From Doryteuthis pealeii (lineage: Eukaryota; Mollusca; Cephalopoda; Myopsida; Loliginidae), in assembly GCA_023376005.1 (NCBI GenBank), contig CM042152.1, positions 75,094,473-75,158,472 on the forward strand: a stretch of DNA of 64,000 nt, given 5' to 3'. Under the pieces are notes generated by a model. That model did not search any database, was not told the DNA's origin, and was given only the letters and a program-made list of their open reading frames with translations. Made by a program: the position numbers and the translations under genes. This document shows, in pieces, positions 10,629 to 21,464 of the stretch; positions within the stretch are counted from its first letter, which is position 1, and each line of letters starts with the position of its first letter.

Positions 10629-11340
10629 TATATATAGTTAAGGTAGTGTGGACATGGGGTCATGAAGAGAGAAAATGGATTAACGAGAAGGAAAAAGACA
10701 AGCGAACAATAATTTTGACTGTTGGAAAAAAGAAAAAGACACCGAATGAGCCGGAATAACAGCGAATATTTTAAATTGGTCAATCTCTGTCTGGTGCTGA
10801 TTTAGAGAAGCGATTTATTTGACGTGGACGACTGCATCTCTGCATCCGACCCCATGAAACAAATACGCCTATCGACACTATTTTATTTACATGAAATCGG
10901 TACAGAGAGATACAGTCGTACACGTCTGGGCACAATGCCCGAAGTTGGTTTTTTTTTTTTTTGGGGGGGGGGGTACAGAACTGGTCATGCAGGACATCTG
11001 GAAACTGATTTAGAGAAGCGAGTAGGTAACAGAAGCAATTGCCCGGTGTGTTGGGCAGGCCTTATATAATCATACTAAAATCCCATATCCGGGTCAATCG
11101 CACAGTGTAGTAATTTACATGCGCGCCAACGATGTAGTCCGACGTTAAGCCACGACTCACGATCTCATTTTACACGCCAGACATAGTCGTGTACGCTTTG
11201 AGCTACCACGTGCGTGATTTCTCTCGCCACAAGAAGTTAACTACACAGTTTTAGAAACAGTTTCAGAGACAGAAACTAAGAAAGATTATTACTTGTAATA
11301 TATATATATATTATATATATATATGAGAGTACGTAAATAA
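10629..11340. other. intergenic, nothing recognised
   Basis: Less AT-rich than its surroundings, with a T/G homopolymer pair (10950-10972) and no exon-like signal. Confidence 0.55.
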
Positions 11341-11375
11341 ACAATGTGTTTTTTTATATGGCTTTTAGCCGACAA

Positions 11376-11416
11376 TTTGCTGATGAGACCTAATAGGTCG
11401 AAATGTACATTCAGGG
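11376..11416 (+). ncRNA. hammerhead ribozyme motif (type I)
   Basis: Core CTGATGA (11380-11386), stem II GACCT/AGGTC with a three-base loop, GAAA (11400-11403), self-complementary stem III ATGTACAT (11403-11410), and T11411 at the cleavage position. Stem I is short (TG/CA plus G-T pairs). G10.1-C11.1 closes stem II as in active hammerheads. Confidence 0.75.
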
Positions 11417-11540
11417 ATTGACATTTTCTCGATTTGTTTAGCCTTACATTTTAACATATATACCCGCCTAAAATTCATTAATTATTTACTAATTAATTTT
11501 CAAAATTAGGTATGACTTCAATTAAGCACATATCCTCAAT

Positions 11541-11618
<78 letters not shown>

Positions 11619-11677
11619 TTTATATTTAAATAGTTATCGTTGAGAGAGCATGTATATCTAAGTTAGGATAACGTGAA

Positions 11678-11802
11678 CATGATGTCAAAGGTGTTTGGTT
11701 ACTAACAGTTTCTCGACTATGCGATTCTCAAACCAAGTGGTTTGAAAATCGCATAGGCGAGAAATTGTCAATAAACCAAGGGCTGTTGATTTCATATCCA
11801 CG

Positions 11803-11810
<8 letters not shown>
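11678..11810. repeat. short snapback element
   Basis: Inverted arms meet at CAAACCAAGTGG/TTTG; outer parts GATGTCAAAGGTGTTTGG and AAACCAAGGGCTGTTGATTT. Half-copies at 9885-9945 and 14040-14110 share GCGAGAAACTGTCAGTAA-type text. Confidence 0.72.
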
Positions 11811-11841
<31 letters not shown>

Positions 11842-11874
11842 CGCACATATGTGTGTGTATATATATATATCGGA

Positions 11875-11923
<49 letters not shown>

Positions 11924-12401
11924 ATTATATATAACATTTCTGTCGCACATTTATAATCTTGTTATAGAAACTTTATAATATATAACTAATGAGGGTTAAC
12001 ATGGTGAATTTGATCTTCATCTCTTGTTCCACGATGGTCGCCTGGTTTAACAATCTTCCTGGATGAAGAGAATTCTATCCCCACTGGCTGTCCCACATCT
12101 ATCTTGAGAGATTGATAAATTATTCAAAATGACGTATCTGAACATGAAATCTTCGTTCTAACGTTGGAACCAGAGGAATCAGACCTTAACATCCTGATTA
12201 TGAAAGCCGGTGGATTACCACTCCAAAAAAAGTTGTCATCCGGTCGGGGATATAAAAAAAAAATAAAAAGTATTACCGAGAACTGGAAGATTCAATTATG
12301 ATGGACAATAGCCAGCTGTTCGTGGAATTCTTTTCTGTAGCCAAAAGTAAAAGTACCAACAACAAAGATCTGATGAATTACTTCCTTGGTCCTCACAAAT
12401 T

Positions 12402-12476
<75 letters not shown>

Positions 12477-12565
12477 ATATATTAAATACTTTTCCAAACT
12501 TCCAATACAACTCAAAAACATAAATCACATATATCTATAAAAAAAAAAATACGTGGACTATCTAA

Positions 12566-12810
12566 GGGCCGGTTTAGCTCAGTCTAGTAGAGTGTTCGGT
12601 TGGGAACCTCAAGGTTCCTGGTTCGATATCGGCCCTCGCCAACTCAGCGTATGAATAGTACATAGATATGTGCGGTAAAGTCTGGAGCTGACGGTGGGTG
12701 TGGCGTTCCACCTCAGACGCTAAAGTACAATCTCCTTGGTCTAGCGCTACTGAAAAGGGGATAGATTCCCTCACTGTATGGCAGATACCGACTCTAGACC
12801 TCCCTAGATA

Positions 12811-12812
<2 letters not shown>
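12566..12812 (+). mobile_element. SINE family B, tRNA-derived
   Basis: Head GGGCCGGTTTAGCTCAGT with CGGCCCT closing the acceptor stem and GGTTCGATATC as B box. Body GTGCGGTAAAGTCTGGAGCT and AAAAGGGGATAGATTCCCTC. Not a tRNA gene: the anticodon arm is distorted and the SINE body follows. Confidence 0.85.
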
Positions 12813-12844
<32 letters not shown>

Positions 12845-12910
12845 CTCCTTGAAATAGACTATAAAGCTAAATCTCTAAGTCTTTTGTTATTTCTTTACTT
12901 ATATATATAT

Positions 12911-12956
<46 letters not shown>

Positions 12957-12960
<4 letters not shown>

Positions 12961-13222
12961 AGGCTCGTGGTGTAATGTTTACGCCGAAGGAAATAAACAC
13001 GGTGAGACAAGTTCAAATCCAGGACGGAGCTGTTTGCATTTTACATAGAGCTAATACCCTAGGGAAGGCATGCATCCAACTATTCTCCCTTCAGCTATGG
13101 GTAAATAGTAGGGCAGACAGCTCTTTAACCCTCTTTAGGTAATCAGTCTAGTAGAAACCTGTCAAACTCCACTTATGAATTGACCTTGTGTCACATCCTA
13201 CTCGTGCGGAGGAGTTGGTAAG
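12957..13222 (+). mobile_element. SINE family A
   Basis: Head TGGAGGCTCGTGGTGTAATG, B box AAGTTCAAATCCAGG, tail TTGACCTTGTGTCACATCCT. It starts directly at the end of a (TA)n array. Confidence 0.85.
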
Positions 13223-13289
13223 TATGAATTTGTGTGTGGGGGTGGTATATGTGTGTCTCTGTGTGTGGTATATACAATACTAGACACAA

Positions 13290-13830
13290 TGTGTCCCGTT
13301 GGGTCCCTCATTGAGTTCTGGGTTGATAATTAGGATGAGGGAAAAATGAGTTTGCAAAGCGAATTAATTTTTTTTTAAATATGGCCGCAGATTTAAAAAA
13401 AGAACATCAAAATCATTTTTAAAATTTCTAAGAAAGGGAACGTTTGACCTAATTTAAATGTATCAAGAGCCAAGATGTTGAAGGTACGGGCTAGCTGCTT
13501 ATGAAACTTAACATACAAATACGTTCCATACTCTCCCATACTCTCTCATCTCACTGAGAAACTAACATATATAACGAGGAGATAAGATAATCAAGATATG
13601 CATAGAGAGGGTGAAAGTGACTGGTAGGATGGGAGTAAGAGACTAGTCAGTTTTTGACTTAATTGCAAATTACGACTAAATAGAACCGATTAAAATGGAA
13701 TTTTTTCCAAACATAACTCAAACCTAAAACTAAGGAATATTCTAGTATGAATTTTGTGTCATTAAACTAAACAGGAAAAAAGTCTTTAGAAAACAATCAT
13801 TGATTCATTCAGCTTTAGTATAATAATAGA
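13290..13830 (-). repeat. interspersed repeat G, copy 2
   Basis: Reverse complement of 7015-7550 over most of its length: TTTCTAAGAAAGGGAACGTT, TTTTTGACTTAATTGCAAAT, CATTAAACTAAAC. No ORF. Confidence 0.78.
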
Positions 13831-14299
13831 TTACAAAAGGCTCCACCTCTTTGGAAAAATAGGAATGCAGACGGGAATTCGAGCACTCTGATATGTAATT
13901 GTTATGCTATTTCATCATCTGGTGAAAGTTTGTTGGCTTCACAGGTTTTTGTTTGTTCGTTTTCTTGTTTCATTTGCTGTATGTGTATATGATATTGCAT
14001 TTTTATCTATCAATATATATCTATCTGTCTATAGGTTGGGGTGGCGAGAACATGAGATCAACGGATTTTAGTAACTGACAGTTTCTCACCTATGTGATTT
14101 TTAAACTAAGTTACCCAGCGTCGTGGACTTCAATTCTTCGCTGCCCTTAGATATAGATGCTCTATCAATTATACTGAACACTCTTTATTTATTGATATAG
14201 TAAACTATATTATCATATTGATTCACACACACACACACACACATACGCACACACACAACACACACATATATATATATATAAATATCACAAAATGTCTAG

Positions 14300-14337
14300 C
14301 CACACTGAAGTTGGTAAGTCGAAACACGTATCTGTGG
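14300..14337 (+). ncRNA. decayed hammerhead relative
   Basis: Same flanks as 14610-14649 (TGTCTAGCCACACTGAAG and TCTGTGGATGACT), but the core reads CTGAAGT and stem II is lost; stem III ACACGTAT is nearly the expected palindrome. Probably inactive. Confidence 0.6.
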
Positions 14338-14609
14338 ATGACTGTATATGCTCCCCATCCCCCTGTGGTTGAGCACTTTGGAGGGGATTTCGCTGCTGAC
14401 CCCCAACTAAAGCGTAAACGCAACGCTCTCCTATATAAGGGATGGGGCTCTTCTATGGCAGCCTTTACATACATACATATGTGTGTATTAAAACAGTTAA
14501 AATCCCCTTCGCATTCTCTGGGTGACGATAGCCGAGCGATTAAGCTGTTCTCCTGATGCTGAATCGATCGGATTTCTGTCCAGGCTGTAGGTAGTTACAA
14601 AATGTCTAG

Positions 14610-14649
14610 CCACACTGAAGAGACTTGAAGTCGAAAGACGTGTCTGTGG
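14610..14649 (+). ncRNA. hammerhead ribozyme motif (type I)
   Basis: Stem I CCACA/TGTGG, core CTGAAGA (14615-14621), stem II GACTT/AAGTC, GAAA (14633-14636), stem III AGAC/GTGT with one mismatch, cleavage C14644. All invariant core bases are present (position 7 is variable in hammerheads). A (TA)n/(TG)n tract follows. Confidence 0.75.
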
Positions 14650-14893
14650 ATGACTATATATATATATATATATAATAATATATATGTGTGTGTGGTGTGT
14701 GTGTGTGTGTGTGTGTGTAGAGAATTAAAACAAAAGAGACATCTCCTGTTTTGATCTTTCGAGTTTTCTGGCCAACTTTTTAATGTTTGGGTGGAATTCG
14801 TGGATAAGTCCACCAAAGTTCAGGTCCCGAGTACTTTCGGCACTTTAATTCTACATGTATAAATGAAAGAATGCTGCCCAAATACACACACAC

Positions 14894-14925
<32 letters not shown>

Positions 14926-15039
14926 CTATATATATATATATAATAATATATATATATTATCAGCGACAACGCGGATTGAAACGTTTCACACCATATGTCA
15001 GATTGTCATGCTCTCCATACCTTTCCAAAATGGTCTCCA

Positions 15040-15645
15040 CCGCTGTCGGCTGGGGCTGTAGAATACACCGACTACACCTCTGCAGAGGGGTAATCTCCAC
15101 CCAATGAGGGCACCTGTTGGTCGTGGATGGCGACCCGTGATGATTAAGAATGAAAACCTGGTGTCTGAGCAAGTCCATGACATACATCATGGTCCTTACT
15201 TAGGCTAGACGGACGGTTGGGAGAGAACTCCCTCCGATCAATCGACTGGTCATGCCAAGCCCTAGAACTTATATGGTTGTCCCAACGCAAATGCCCTTAT
15301 GGCAAACGCCAAACCCTTTTTATCATATATGTGCTAGAAGTCCGTGGCTGAGGGTCCTAGTGTCCTGGGTATGACGTTAAACTGCATCTAATGGCGAAGT
15401 TTCAATTGTGAAGCTCTGGGGAGTACCCCTTCATCACCTTTTTTCTCGAAGTCCACTCTGACCCAGATTACTAGTACCCACTAGGGTCCCATGTGAGTTT
15501 TACAAAAATGTGTTTAAAAAATTGAGTTTAAAAATAACTGAATACCCAACAAGAATGAATTAAATAAAATGTCTTCGGCATAAAATAACCCAACAAGGAT
15601 TGATACGCCGTAAAATCATACCAACCAACAAACCCAACCAACCAA
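15040..15645 (+). mobile_element. Family E, near full length
   Basis: From GCTGTCGGCTGGGGCTGTAG, through CTCTGCAGAGGGGTAA, GCCCTTATGGCAAAC, CTAGTACCCACTAGGGTCCC to TACGCCGTAAAATCATACC and an (AACC)n tail. The 5' part lacks any reading frame. A tail of simple repeats at one end suggests a retroposon (inference). About twenty copies or pieces lie in this window. Confidence 0.85.
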
Positions 15646-15759
15646 TCGGCTATGTTTGTGATGGAATTGTTTTCTGATAAAATTTAGAAAAACAAAACAA
15701 TTCCACACAATAAAATACCGTATTTGAGAAAGATTTTGTTTGTTTGTTTTGTTTAACGG

Positions 15760-16080
15760 CATATCAAATCAGAAACTTTTTCGAAAACAATACAACTGCC
15801 TGCTTTAAACACAAAATATATAAATGTGTTTTTAATACAATTAAGTTCATTTCAGATAATTTTTATGCTAGGAATTTAGCCAACTGCTTTCACTTTGAAA
15901 CAAGACGGTAGCCATTTTGAAAGTGTCCGTGGCAAAATAACACAAATCTTAGAAACTTTTTCGAAAACAATACAACTGCATGCTTTAACACAAAAATATC
16001 ATAAAATGTGTTCTTAATAACAATTAAGTTTATTTCAGATAATGACGCACAATTTTACGCTAGGAATTTAGCCAACTAAA
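15760..16080 (+). repeat. tandem duplication of a 125-base segment
   Basis: 15765-15885 and 15950-16075 both read GAAACTTTTTCGAAAACAAT, ACAACTGC(C/A)TGCTTTAA, CAATTAAGTT(C/T)ATTTCAG and GCTAGGAATTTAGCCAACT. Confidence 0.82.
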
Positions 16081-16674
16081 GGTGAAAATTACCAAAATTA
16101 TTAGGTTCGTACTTATTTATGAGCGCTAATTATTAGTATTGGATAGAAATACTTGAAACCATAACAGTGCGCAAACAGATGATTAGACAAAAAGTGTAAT
16201 GGAACATTAGAAATATTATGATTGTAATTTAGCTTCGGTATTAAATAACCCATCAAAAGTTAGTATGCCGTTAAACAAATGGACCAAATGGACCTCAAAA
16301 TTGTTAGGTTTGTACTTATTTACGAGCGATAAGGTATATATTAATTCACAAGGCTTAGTTGATATCTGTGTTTGTTTTATCTACTAAGTCATATAATTAA
16401 GTGCCGACCGGATGAATGGAGTGTACACAAGGCCAGATTTTATCTCAAAGTATACGAGTCAATAATGAACTTCGTTCGGCTTGAGTCGAGCAATTGTTTA
16501 CTGGGGGAAGAGACGACGTGGGCGGGTGCCTTAATCTTCAAAGGCTTTTCTAATCTTGGCAGAGGCGTCAAATAACTAACAGGGAGGTGAACTGGAGTTT
16601 ACATGAGACTGACTGGTGAAAACCCCTTTAAAAAAATCACTTCGCTTGCATCAAAATCCTTTTGGCGGGAAATT

Positions 16675-17640
16675 TTATTATATAGTAAAAAAAACGTTAG
16701 CAACACAGTAAAAACCGTTAGGAATGTGTTTCTATAGTAAAAAAAAAAAGCGTTACCAATGCTTTTTTTATAATAAAAACCGTTAGAAATGCATTTCTAG
16801 AATAAAAAGCTATTAGCAATGCATTTCTATAGTAAAAAAAAACGTTAGCAATGTTTTTATAGTAAAATCTGTTGGTAATGATTTCTTTAGTAAAAAAGAA
16901 AAATGTGTGAAATAGTTTTCTATAGTAAAAAAAAATGTTAGCAATACTTTTTCTATAGTAAAATCTGTTGGTAATGATTTCTTTTAGTAAAAAGAAAAAT
17001 GTTAGAAATAGTTTTCTATAGTAAAAAAAATGTTAGCAATACTTTTCTATAGTAAAATCTGTTGGTATGATTTCTTTAGTAAAAAAGAAAAATGTTAGAA
17101 AATTGTTTCTATAGTTAAAAAATGTTAGCAATGCATTTCTATAGTAATAAACGTTAGCAATGTTTTTCAATAGTAAAATCTGTTGGTAATGATTTCTTTA
17201 GTAAAAAAGAAAAATGTTATAAATTGTTTTCTATAGTAAAAAAAAAATGTTAGCAATGCTTTTCTATAGTAATGAAAACGTTAGCAATGTTTTTCTATAG
17301 TAAAATCTGTTGATAATGATTTCTTTAGTAAAAAAGAAAAATGTTAGAAATTGTTTTCTAGAATAAAAAGCTACTAGCAATGCTTTTCTATAGTAAAAAA
17401 AAACGTTAGCAATGTTTTTCTATAGTAAAATCTGTTGGTAATGATTTCTTTAGTAAAAAAAAGCTGTTAGAAATTGTTTTTAAATTAAAAATAAAACTGT
17501 TAGCAATGCTTTTCTATAGTAATAAAACGTTAGCAATATATTTCTATACTAAAACCGGTGAACAATGCTTTTCTATTGTAAAATCTGTTAGCAATGCATT
17601 TTTATTACAAACAAAACCGTTAGCAATGCTTTTCTATCTG
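16675..17640 (+). repeat. 1 kb minisatellite of TCTATAGTAAAA units
   Basis: About 25 imperfect units of 35-45 bases, each with TATAGTAAAA, a variable A tract, (C)GTTAGCAATG or CTGTTGGTAATG and TTTTC. Three unit types alternate in the order 'CTGTTGGTAATGATTTCTTT', 'AAGAAAAATGTTAGAAATTG', 'ATGTTAGCAATGCTTTT', forming a higher-order period of about 120-140 bases. Confidence 0.85.
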
Positions 17641-17670
17641 TATGAATTCTAAATCAGAAAGATCAAACTT

Positions 17671-17726
<56 letters not shown>

Positions 17727-17819
17727 CTACTTTGCTTGGTTAATTCTATCTCACTTGTTGAGACAATAGTAAGCAATATATACAGTATTATTAGGAGAGT
17801 GCTTAATATATTATATATA

Positions 17820-17865
<46 letters not shown>

Positions 17866-17974
17866 CAACGTTCTTTTTAAATCTTGTATCATCAGCTTTC
17901 CTGTCCGAATTGAGTGCCTTTCTATATATTATATCCTTCTGCCAGGCTAATGCTTCATGAATATCATTCTCCTA

Positions 17975-18090
17975 GTATGGCAACCAGTATAGGAGAAGGA
18001 AAACTCTTAATTCAAACCAGATTTTCTTTAGTTTATAAATTTTCAAGTGTCACGTGCTGCCTGTGGCGAGGTGGGCGGTAAACACATGCG
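17975..18090 (+). mobile_element. SINE family A, tail only
   Basis: GGCAACCAGTATAGGAGAAG, then AATTTTCAAGTGTCACGTGC in place of the usual TTGACCTTGTGTCAC. Confidence 0.6.
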
Positions 18091-18299
18091 ACCCTGACAG
18101 GTACAACCAACACAGAGTTGACCTGGGAGTAATGACTATGAACATATGTTCCCCAGAACTCCATAACTGGATCCTCAACACCATACGCAGTTTAGTGTTC
18201 CTACTCAGAACCCCTATTTATGGAGAGTCCTATCCTTCCGCAGAGGATGCAGTCGTCGTATGCGATCACACGGACAAGGCTACATTGTTATATCTAATA

Positions 18300-18625
18300 A
18301 ATACATAATTATTATCTGCGTTATTCGGACTATTGTCCCCATCTTCATTGTTATTTGTACAACGTTTCGGCCGATATACCCTCCGGCCTTCTTCAGGTAT
18401 TTCTTGTCGGACTCGGGAACCTTCTCGGACTCGGGAACCTTCTTTTCGAACTCGGGAACTTTCTTGTCGTATTCGGGAGCCATCACGGAACTTTGAGTCC
18501 GACAAGAAATACCTGAAGAAGGCCGGAGGGTATATCGGCCGAAACGTTGTACAAATAACAATGAAGATGGGGACAATAGTCCGAATAACGCAGATAATAC
18601 TAATCTTCAAGCCTCATCCCAAACA
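18300..18625. repeat. inverted pair of GGCCGGAGGG repeats
   Basis: Minus copy at 18300-18490 and plus copy at 18490-18615. Each has CTGAAGAAGGCCGGAGGGTA, CGGCCGAAACGTTGTACA and a tail ending in CCGAATAACGCAGATAATAC. They also share a GAGTCCGACAAGAAATACCT segment; four tandem CTCGGGAACCTT-type units occur in the left arm. Confidence 0.85.
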
Positions 18626-18711
18626 TTCAGAAAAAATACATAAATATATAAAAATAAGGGAATGAATCCGACGGTATATAAGAGTAAGATAATATTGTAA
18701 AGTTGTATATT

Positions 18712-18760
18712 ATGCTGATATTGCAATGTTTCGATCTGTTAAAAATCTTCCTCAGAGCAT
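18712..18760 (-). ncRNA. hammerhead ribozyme motif, left arm of inverted pair
   Basis: Minus strand: stem I ATGCT/AGCAT, core CTGAGGA (18749-18755), stem II GAT/ATC after one extra A, GAAA (18729-18732), stem III ACATTGCAATAT with one mismatch, cleavage C opposite G18717. Confidence 0.78.
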
Positions 18761-18809
18761 GTTATGTTGTGTTGAAAATTGTTTTCTTCTTTTTTAAACA
18801 CAACATAAC

Positions 18810-18858
18810 ATGCTCTGATGAAGATTTTTAACAGATCGAAATATTGCAATATCAGCAT
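18810..18858 (+). ncRNA. hammerhead ribozyme motif, right arm of inverted pair
   Basis: Stem I ATGCT/AGCAT (18810-18814, 18854-18858), core CTGATGA (18815-18821), an extra A, stem II GAT/ATC, GAAA (18838-18841), perfectly self-complementary stem III ATATTGCAATAT and cleavage C18853 (AUC). Confidence 0.82.
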
Positions 18859-19084
18859 AATAAACAACTTTAATTGAACAATATCTGTGTGTTTTTCATA
18901 TTATCTTACTCTTATATGAATATATAAGGAGACATTTGTCTGAATTTTTTAGATAAGGGTTTATAATTAGTATTATTCAATTTTTTCTAGATAACATGGA
19001 AAACTGATCATAGATTTTTTTCTAGATAACAATACTTATCATAGCTTAACATTTGTACTATGATTAATGGAATGAAAACTATCT

Positions 19085-19505
19085 ACTCTAGAGCATTAAT
19101 TAAACTGCATCTAATGGTAAAGTTACAATTTTGAAGATCTGGGAAGTGTGGAGCCTTATGGCAATCCCCCAACCCTTTTTATCATATATGTGCTAGAAGG
19201 CGATGGTTGAGGCTTTTAGTGTCCTGGGTATGACGCTTAAACTGTATCGAGGTTCCTGTTTTGGGGCTCTGGGAAGTGTGGATTACCCCTTAATCCCAAT
19301 TACTTCCAGGTCCACTGTGACGCTGAGTGGTAGCACTATTAAAGGTCTCACCTAAATAGAGGAAAAAATTATTTAAAAAGTGAATTTAGAAAAAATTCAG
19401 TACCCAACAAGAATGAATGAAATGAAAATGTCTTCAGCATAAAATAACGCAGAGGGTTGACATGCCGTAAAATCCCACCAACCAACCATCCAACCAATCA
19501 ATCAA
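19085..19505 (+). mobile_element. Family E, rearranged copy
   Basis: TTAAACTGCATCTAATGG occurs first, then the upstream piece GCCTTATGGCAATCCCCC follows, so a segment is duplicated; ends TGCCGTAAAATCCCACCAAC with an (AACC)-like tail. Confidence 0.78.
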
Positions 19506-19613
19506 CTTCCCTGGTTGCATGGCTGCCCAACTTTTACCTGATATAACCTTGATCTAAGCACATTTTAGTACAAAATTGAAAGCCTACAACTAAACAAATA
19601 AAATCTATGTGTT

Positions 19614-20083
19614 AATACTCATGCTTCTTAATTGTACGACCGTTGACATCTTGTAACACCCTTTAAAAAGTTAAAAATGAGACTGCCCAAATCGTCCAAG
19701 ATGAAATGCAAAAATGTGAATCCCGATTCTCTGGTGTTGCTCATTCTCTTATGAGTGTCGTCACCTTAGCTAGATAATGGACCATTCCATTTTTATTATA
19801 AGAAAAGAGAAGAAAAAGGACATGCAATACAGAAAAATATAATGAGAAAGAAAGAGAGTAGGGAAAAGGGGTGAGCGTGCGGATGCGATAACTCTTATCT
19901 GTTTCTATCAAAAATAATGAAAAGATGAAAAGAAGAAAAGGGGGGAAAAGAGGAAAAGAAAGTTGAATTAAGATTATTATACTTTTTAAATATTGAACTA
20001 TTTCGCAATAGCTCTTAAGTAAACATATCAAACGTTGTAATAATTAAATTATCATGCTGTGGTATATCCACAGCTCGTGCTAG
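19614..20083 (+). mobile_element. non-autonomous Helitron, family 2, copy b
   Basis: 470 bases from TCTATGTGTTAATACTC to hairpin CTGTGGTATATCCACAG and CTAG (20080-20083), with host A and T at the junctions. Confidence 0.88.
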
Positions 20084-20304
20084 TTTATTATAATTTACTA
20101 AGATTTATTGGTCTAGAAATGACTTTGTGGCATGCCAGTGACGGTACATTTTTAAAGATATCTGATGATTGGACAGAGAACAGAGTGAATTAGACTGATG
20201 CCTTTTCGGGGAGTATTAGTGCGAAGTAAACCTAAAAAGCAATTTCAGATGACTCGGTTCGCCGTTTCTGTTTTCATTGCCGGAAACCGATATACTACCT
20301 TGAT

Positions 20305-20638
20305 GCGTGATGCCCGTAGTGTAATGGTTATCGTTGTAGGAAATGGACACGGCTACACGAGTTCAAATCCTGAATAAGGCTGGTTGCATTTCACATAGTG
20401 CTAGGGTAAAGCATGCATCCAACTATTCTCCCTCTAACATGGGACATCCACCAACGATCAAACTCACTATTCAGCAATACTGGTTACGTATGGCAAAGGC
20501 ATAAATACAACCATTCTTCCTCCAGCTATGGGTAAATAGTAGGACTGACTGGACTCTTTCAGAAAAACTTTGAATAAAAGCCTGTTAAACTACGATTAAA
20601 TATTGACCTTATGTCACATCCTGCTCATGCGGAGAGGT

Positions 20639-20642
<4 letters not shown>
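20305..20642 (+). mobile_element. SINE family A with internal insertion
   Basis: Head GATGCCCGTAGTGTAATGGT, B box GAGTTCAAATCCTGA, tail TTGACCTTATGTCACATCCT. About 90 bases between 20435 and 20525, including CACTATTCAGCAATACTGGT, are extra; similar text occurs at 21665 in the next SINE. A (TA)n array follows. Confidence 0.8.
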
Positions 20643-20689
<47 letters not shown>

Positions 20690-20691
<2 letters not shown>

Positions 20692-21464
20692 GGGGTCTTC
20701 AGGGTAAACATATTTTCTGTCATAAGATGAAGGCGTAACCCCCCAAAAATGATCAGGCTTCACCCTGCTTCATCTCCACCCTCTGAATCCAATGTACATT
20801 TCTCTTGAGGCCTCAAATAACTCAGGGCCCATTTCTGTGGGGACCGTTTCCTAAACCCCACCCCATCCTCTGGATACTTACGTATGATCAGGGTCAAAAC
20901 CCGACACATGAGGCAGTCCCCAACACACCTAAAAAAGAAATTGGGCAATTTTTGTCCAGGATTTTCATGTTGGAATATTTTGATATAGGATGTGCTCTAA
21001 TTCCCCACTTGGGTTTATAGATTAGCCAAGGTCACGTGAGTTATTCCTACAGCCAATCACTAGCAATGCAGATACACTACTTAAACCCCCCACATTGGAC
21101 ATAATTCTAACTGCACTATTGAGGACAGACTTAGAGGATTACCAGATCTTTACCAATACCCAGGACTCTTTACCAAGAATCCAATTCCACTGGATAAGCG
21201 CTCTTGCTTATGGCCTTCACAATGGCCCGAAAGATGCTAACACTCGTGGTGTCCCCTACATTTAAAAAAGACCTTGTACAGTATCCCATCATCGTCGAAA
21301 AGTGAAAAAATATTATCTTTCCCTAGGACATTTAACGCAGTGTTACTGTATATAAGTTGTGGTTGCTAAGGGAACGAGTTTATAAAGAGGTAGCACACAG
21401 ACATTTACATAAGGATACTATAAAACCCGTATCGCCATAAATCATGCCCCCCCCCCCACTAACG
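20690..21464. other. unassigned GC-richer segment
   Basis: Bounded by a (TA)n array and a SINE. It has CAAGGTCACGTGAGTT (E-box), CAGCCAATCAC (CCAAT) and CACTACTTAAACCCC in 70 bases around 21030-21090. It does not match other parts of the window. It might be a solo LTR or an old promoter; no evidence decides. Confidence 0.4.

Larger units (their letters stand above)
18660..18960. repeat. inverted pair of hammerhead-type repeats
   Basis: Arms of about 100 bases (CTGATATTGCAATGTTTCGAT against ATCGAAATATTGCAATATCAG) separated by a spacer of about 25 bases of T-rich sequence; both outer ends carry AAGAGTAAGATAAT / ATTATCTTACTCTT-like sequence. Confidence 0.82.

Noticed and set aside
12575..12640. 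tRNA gene
   Set aside because: Acceptor and T arms are tRNA-like, but the anticodon arm is irregular and the sequence continues into a SINE body shared by 33316 and 34348.
14223..14556. 112- and 83-codon ORFs around 14.2-14.5 kb
   Set aside because: They start in (CA)n/(TA)n and run through a decayed hammerhead repeat; no family similarity.
18266..18665. Overlapping ORFs of about 100 codons on both strands (YLKKAGGYIGRNVV and PEEGRRVYRPKRC)
   Set aside because: They are frames through the inverted pair of GGCCGGAGGG repeats; no start context, and sister copies break the frames.
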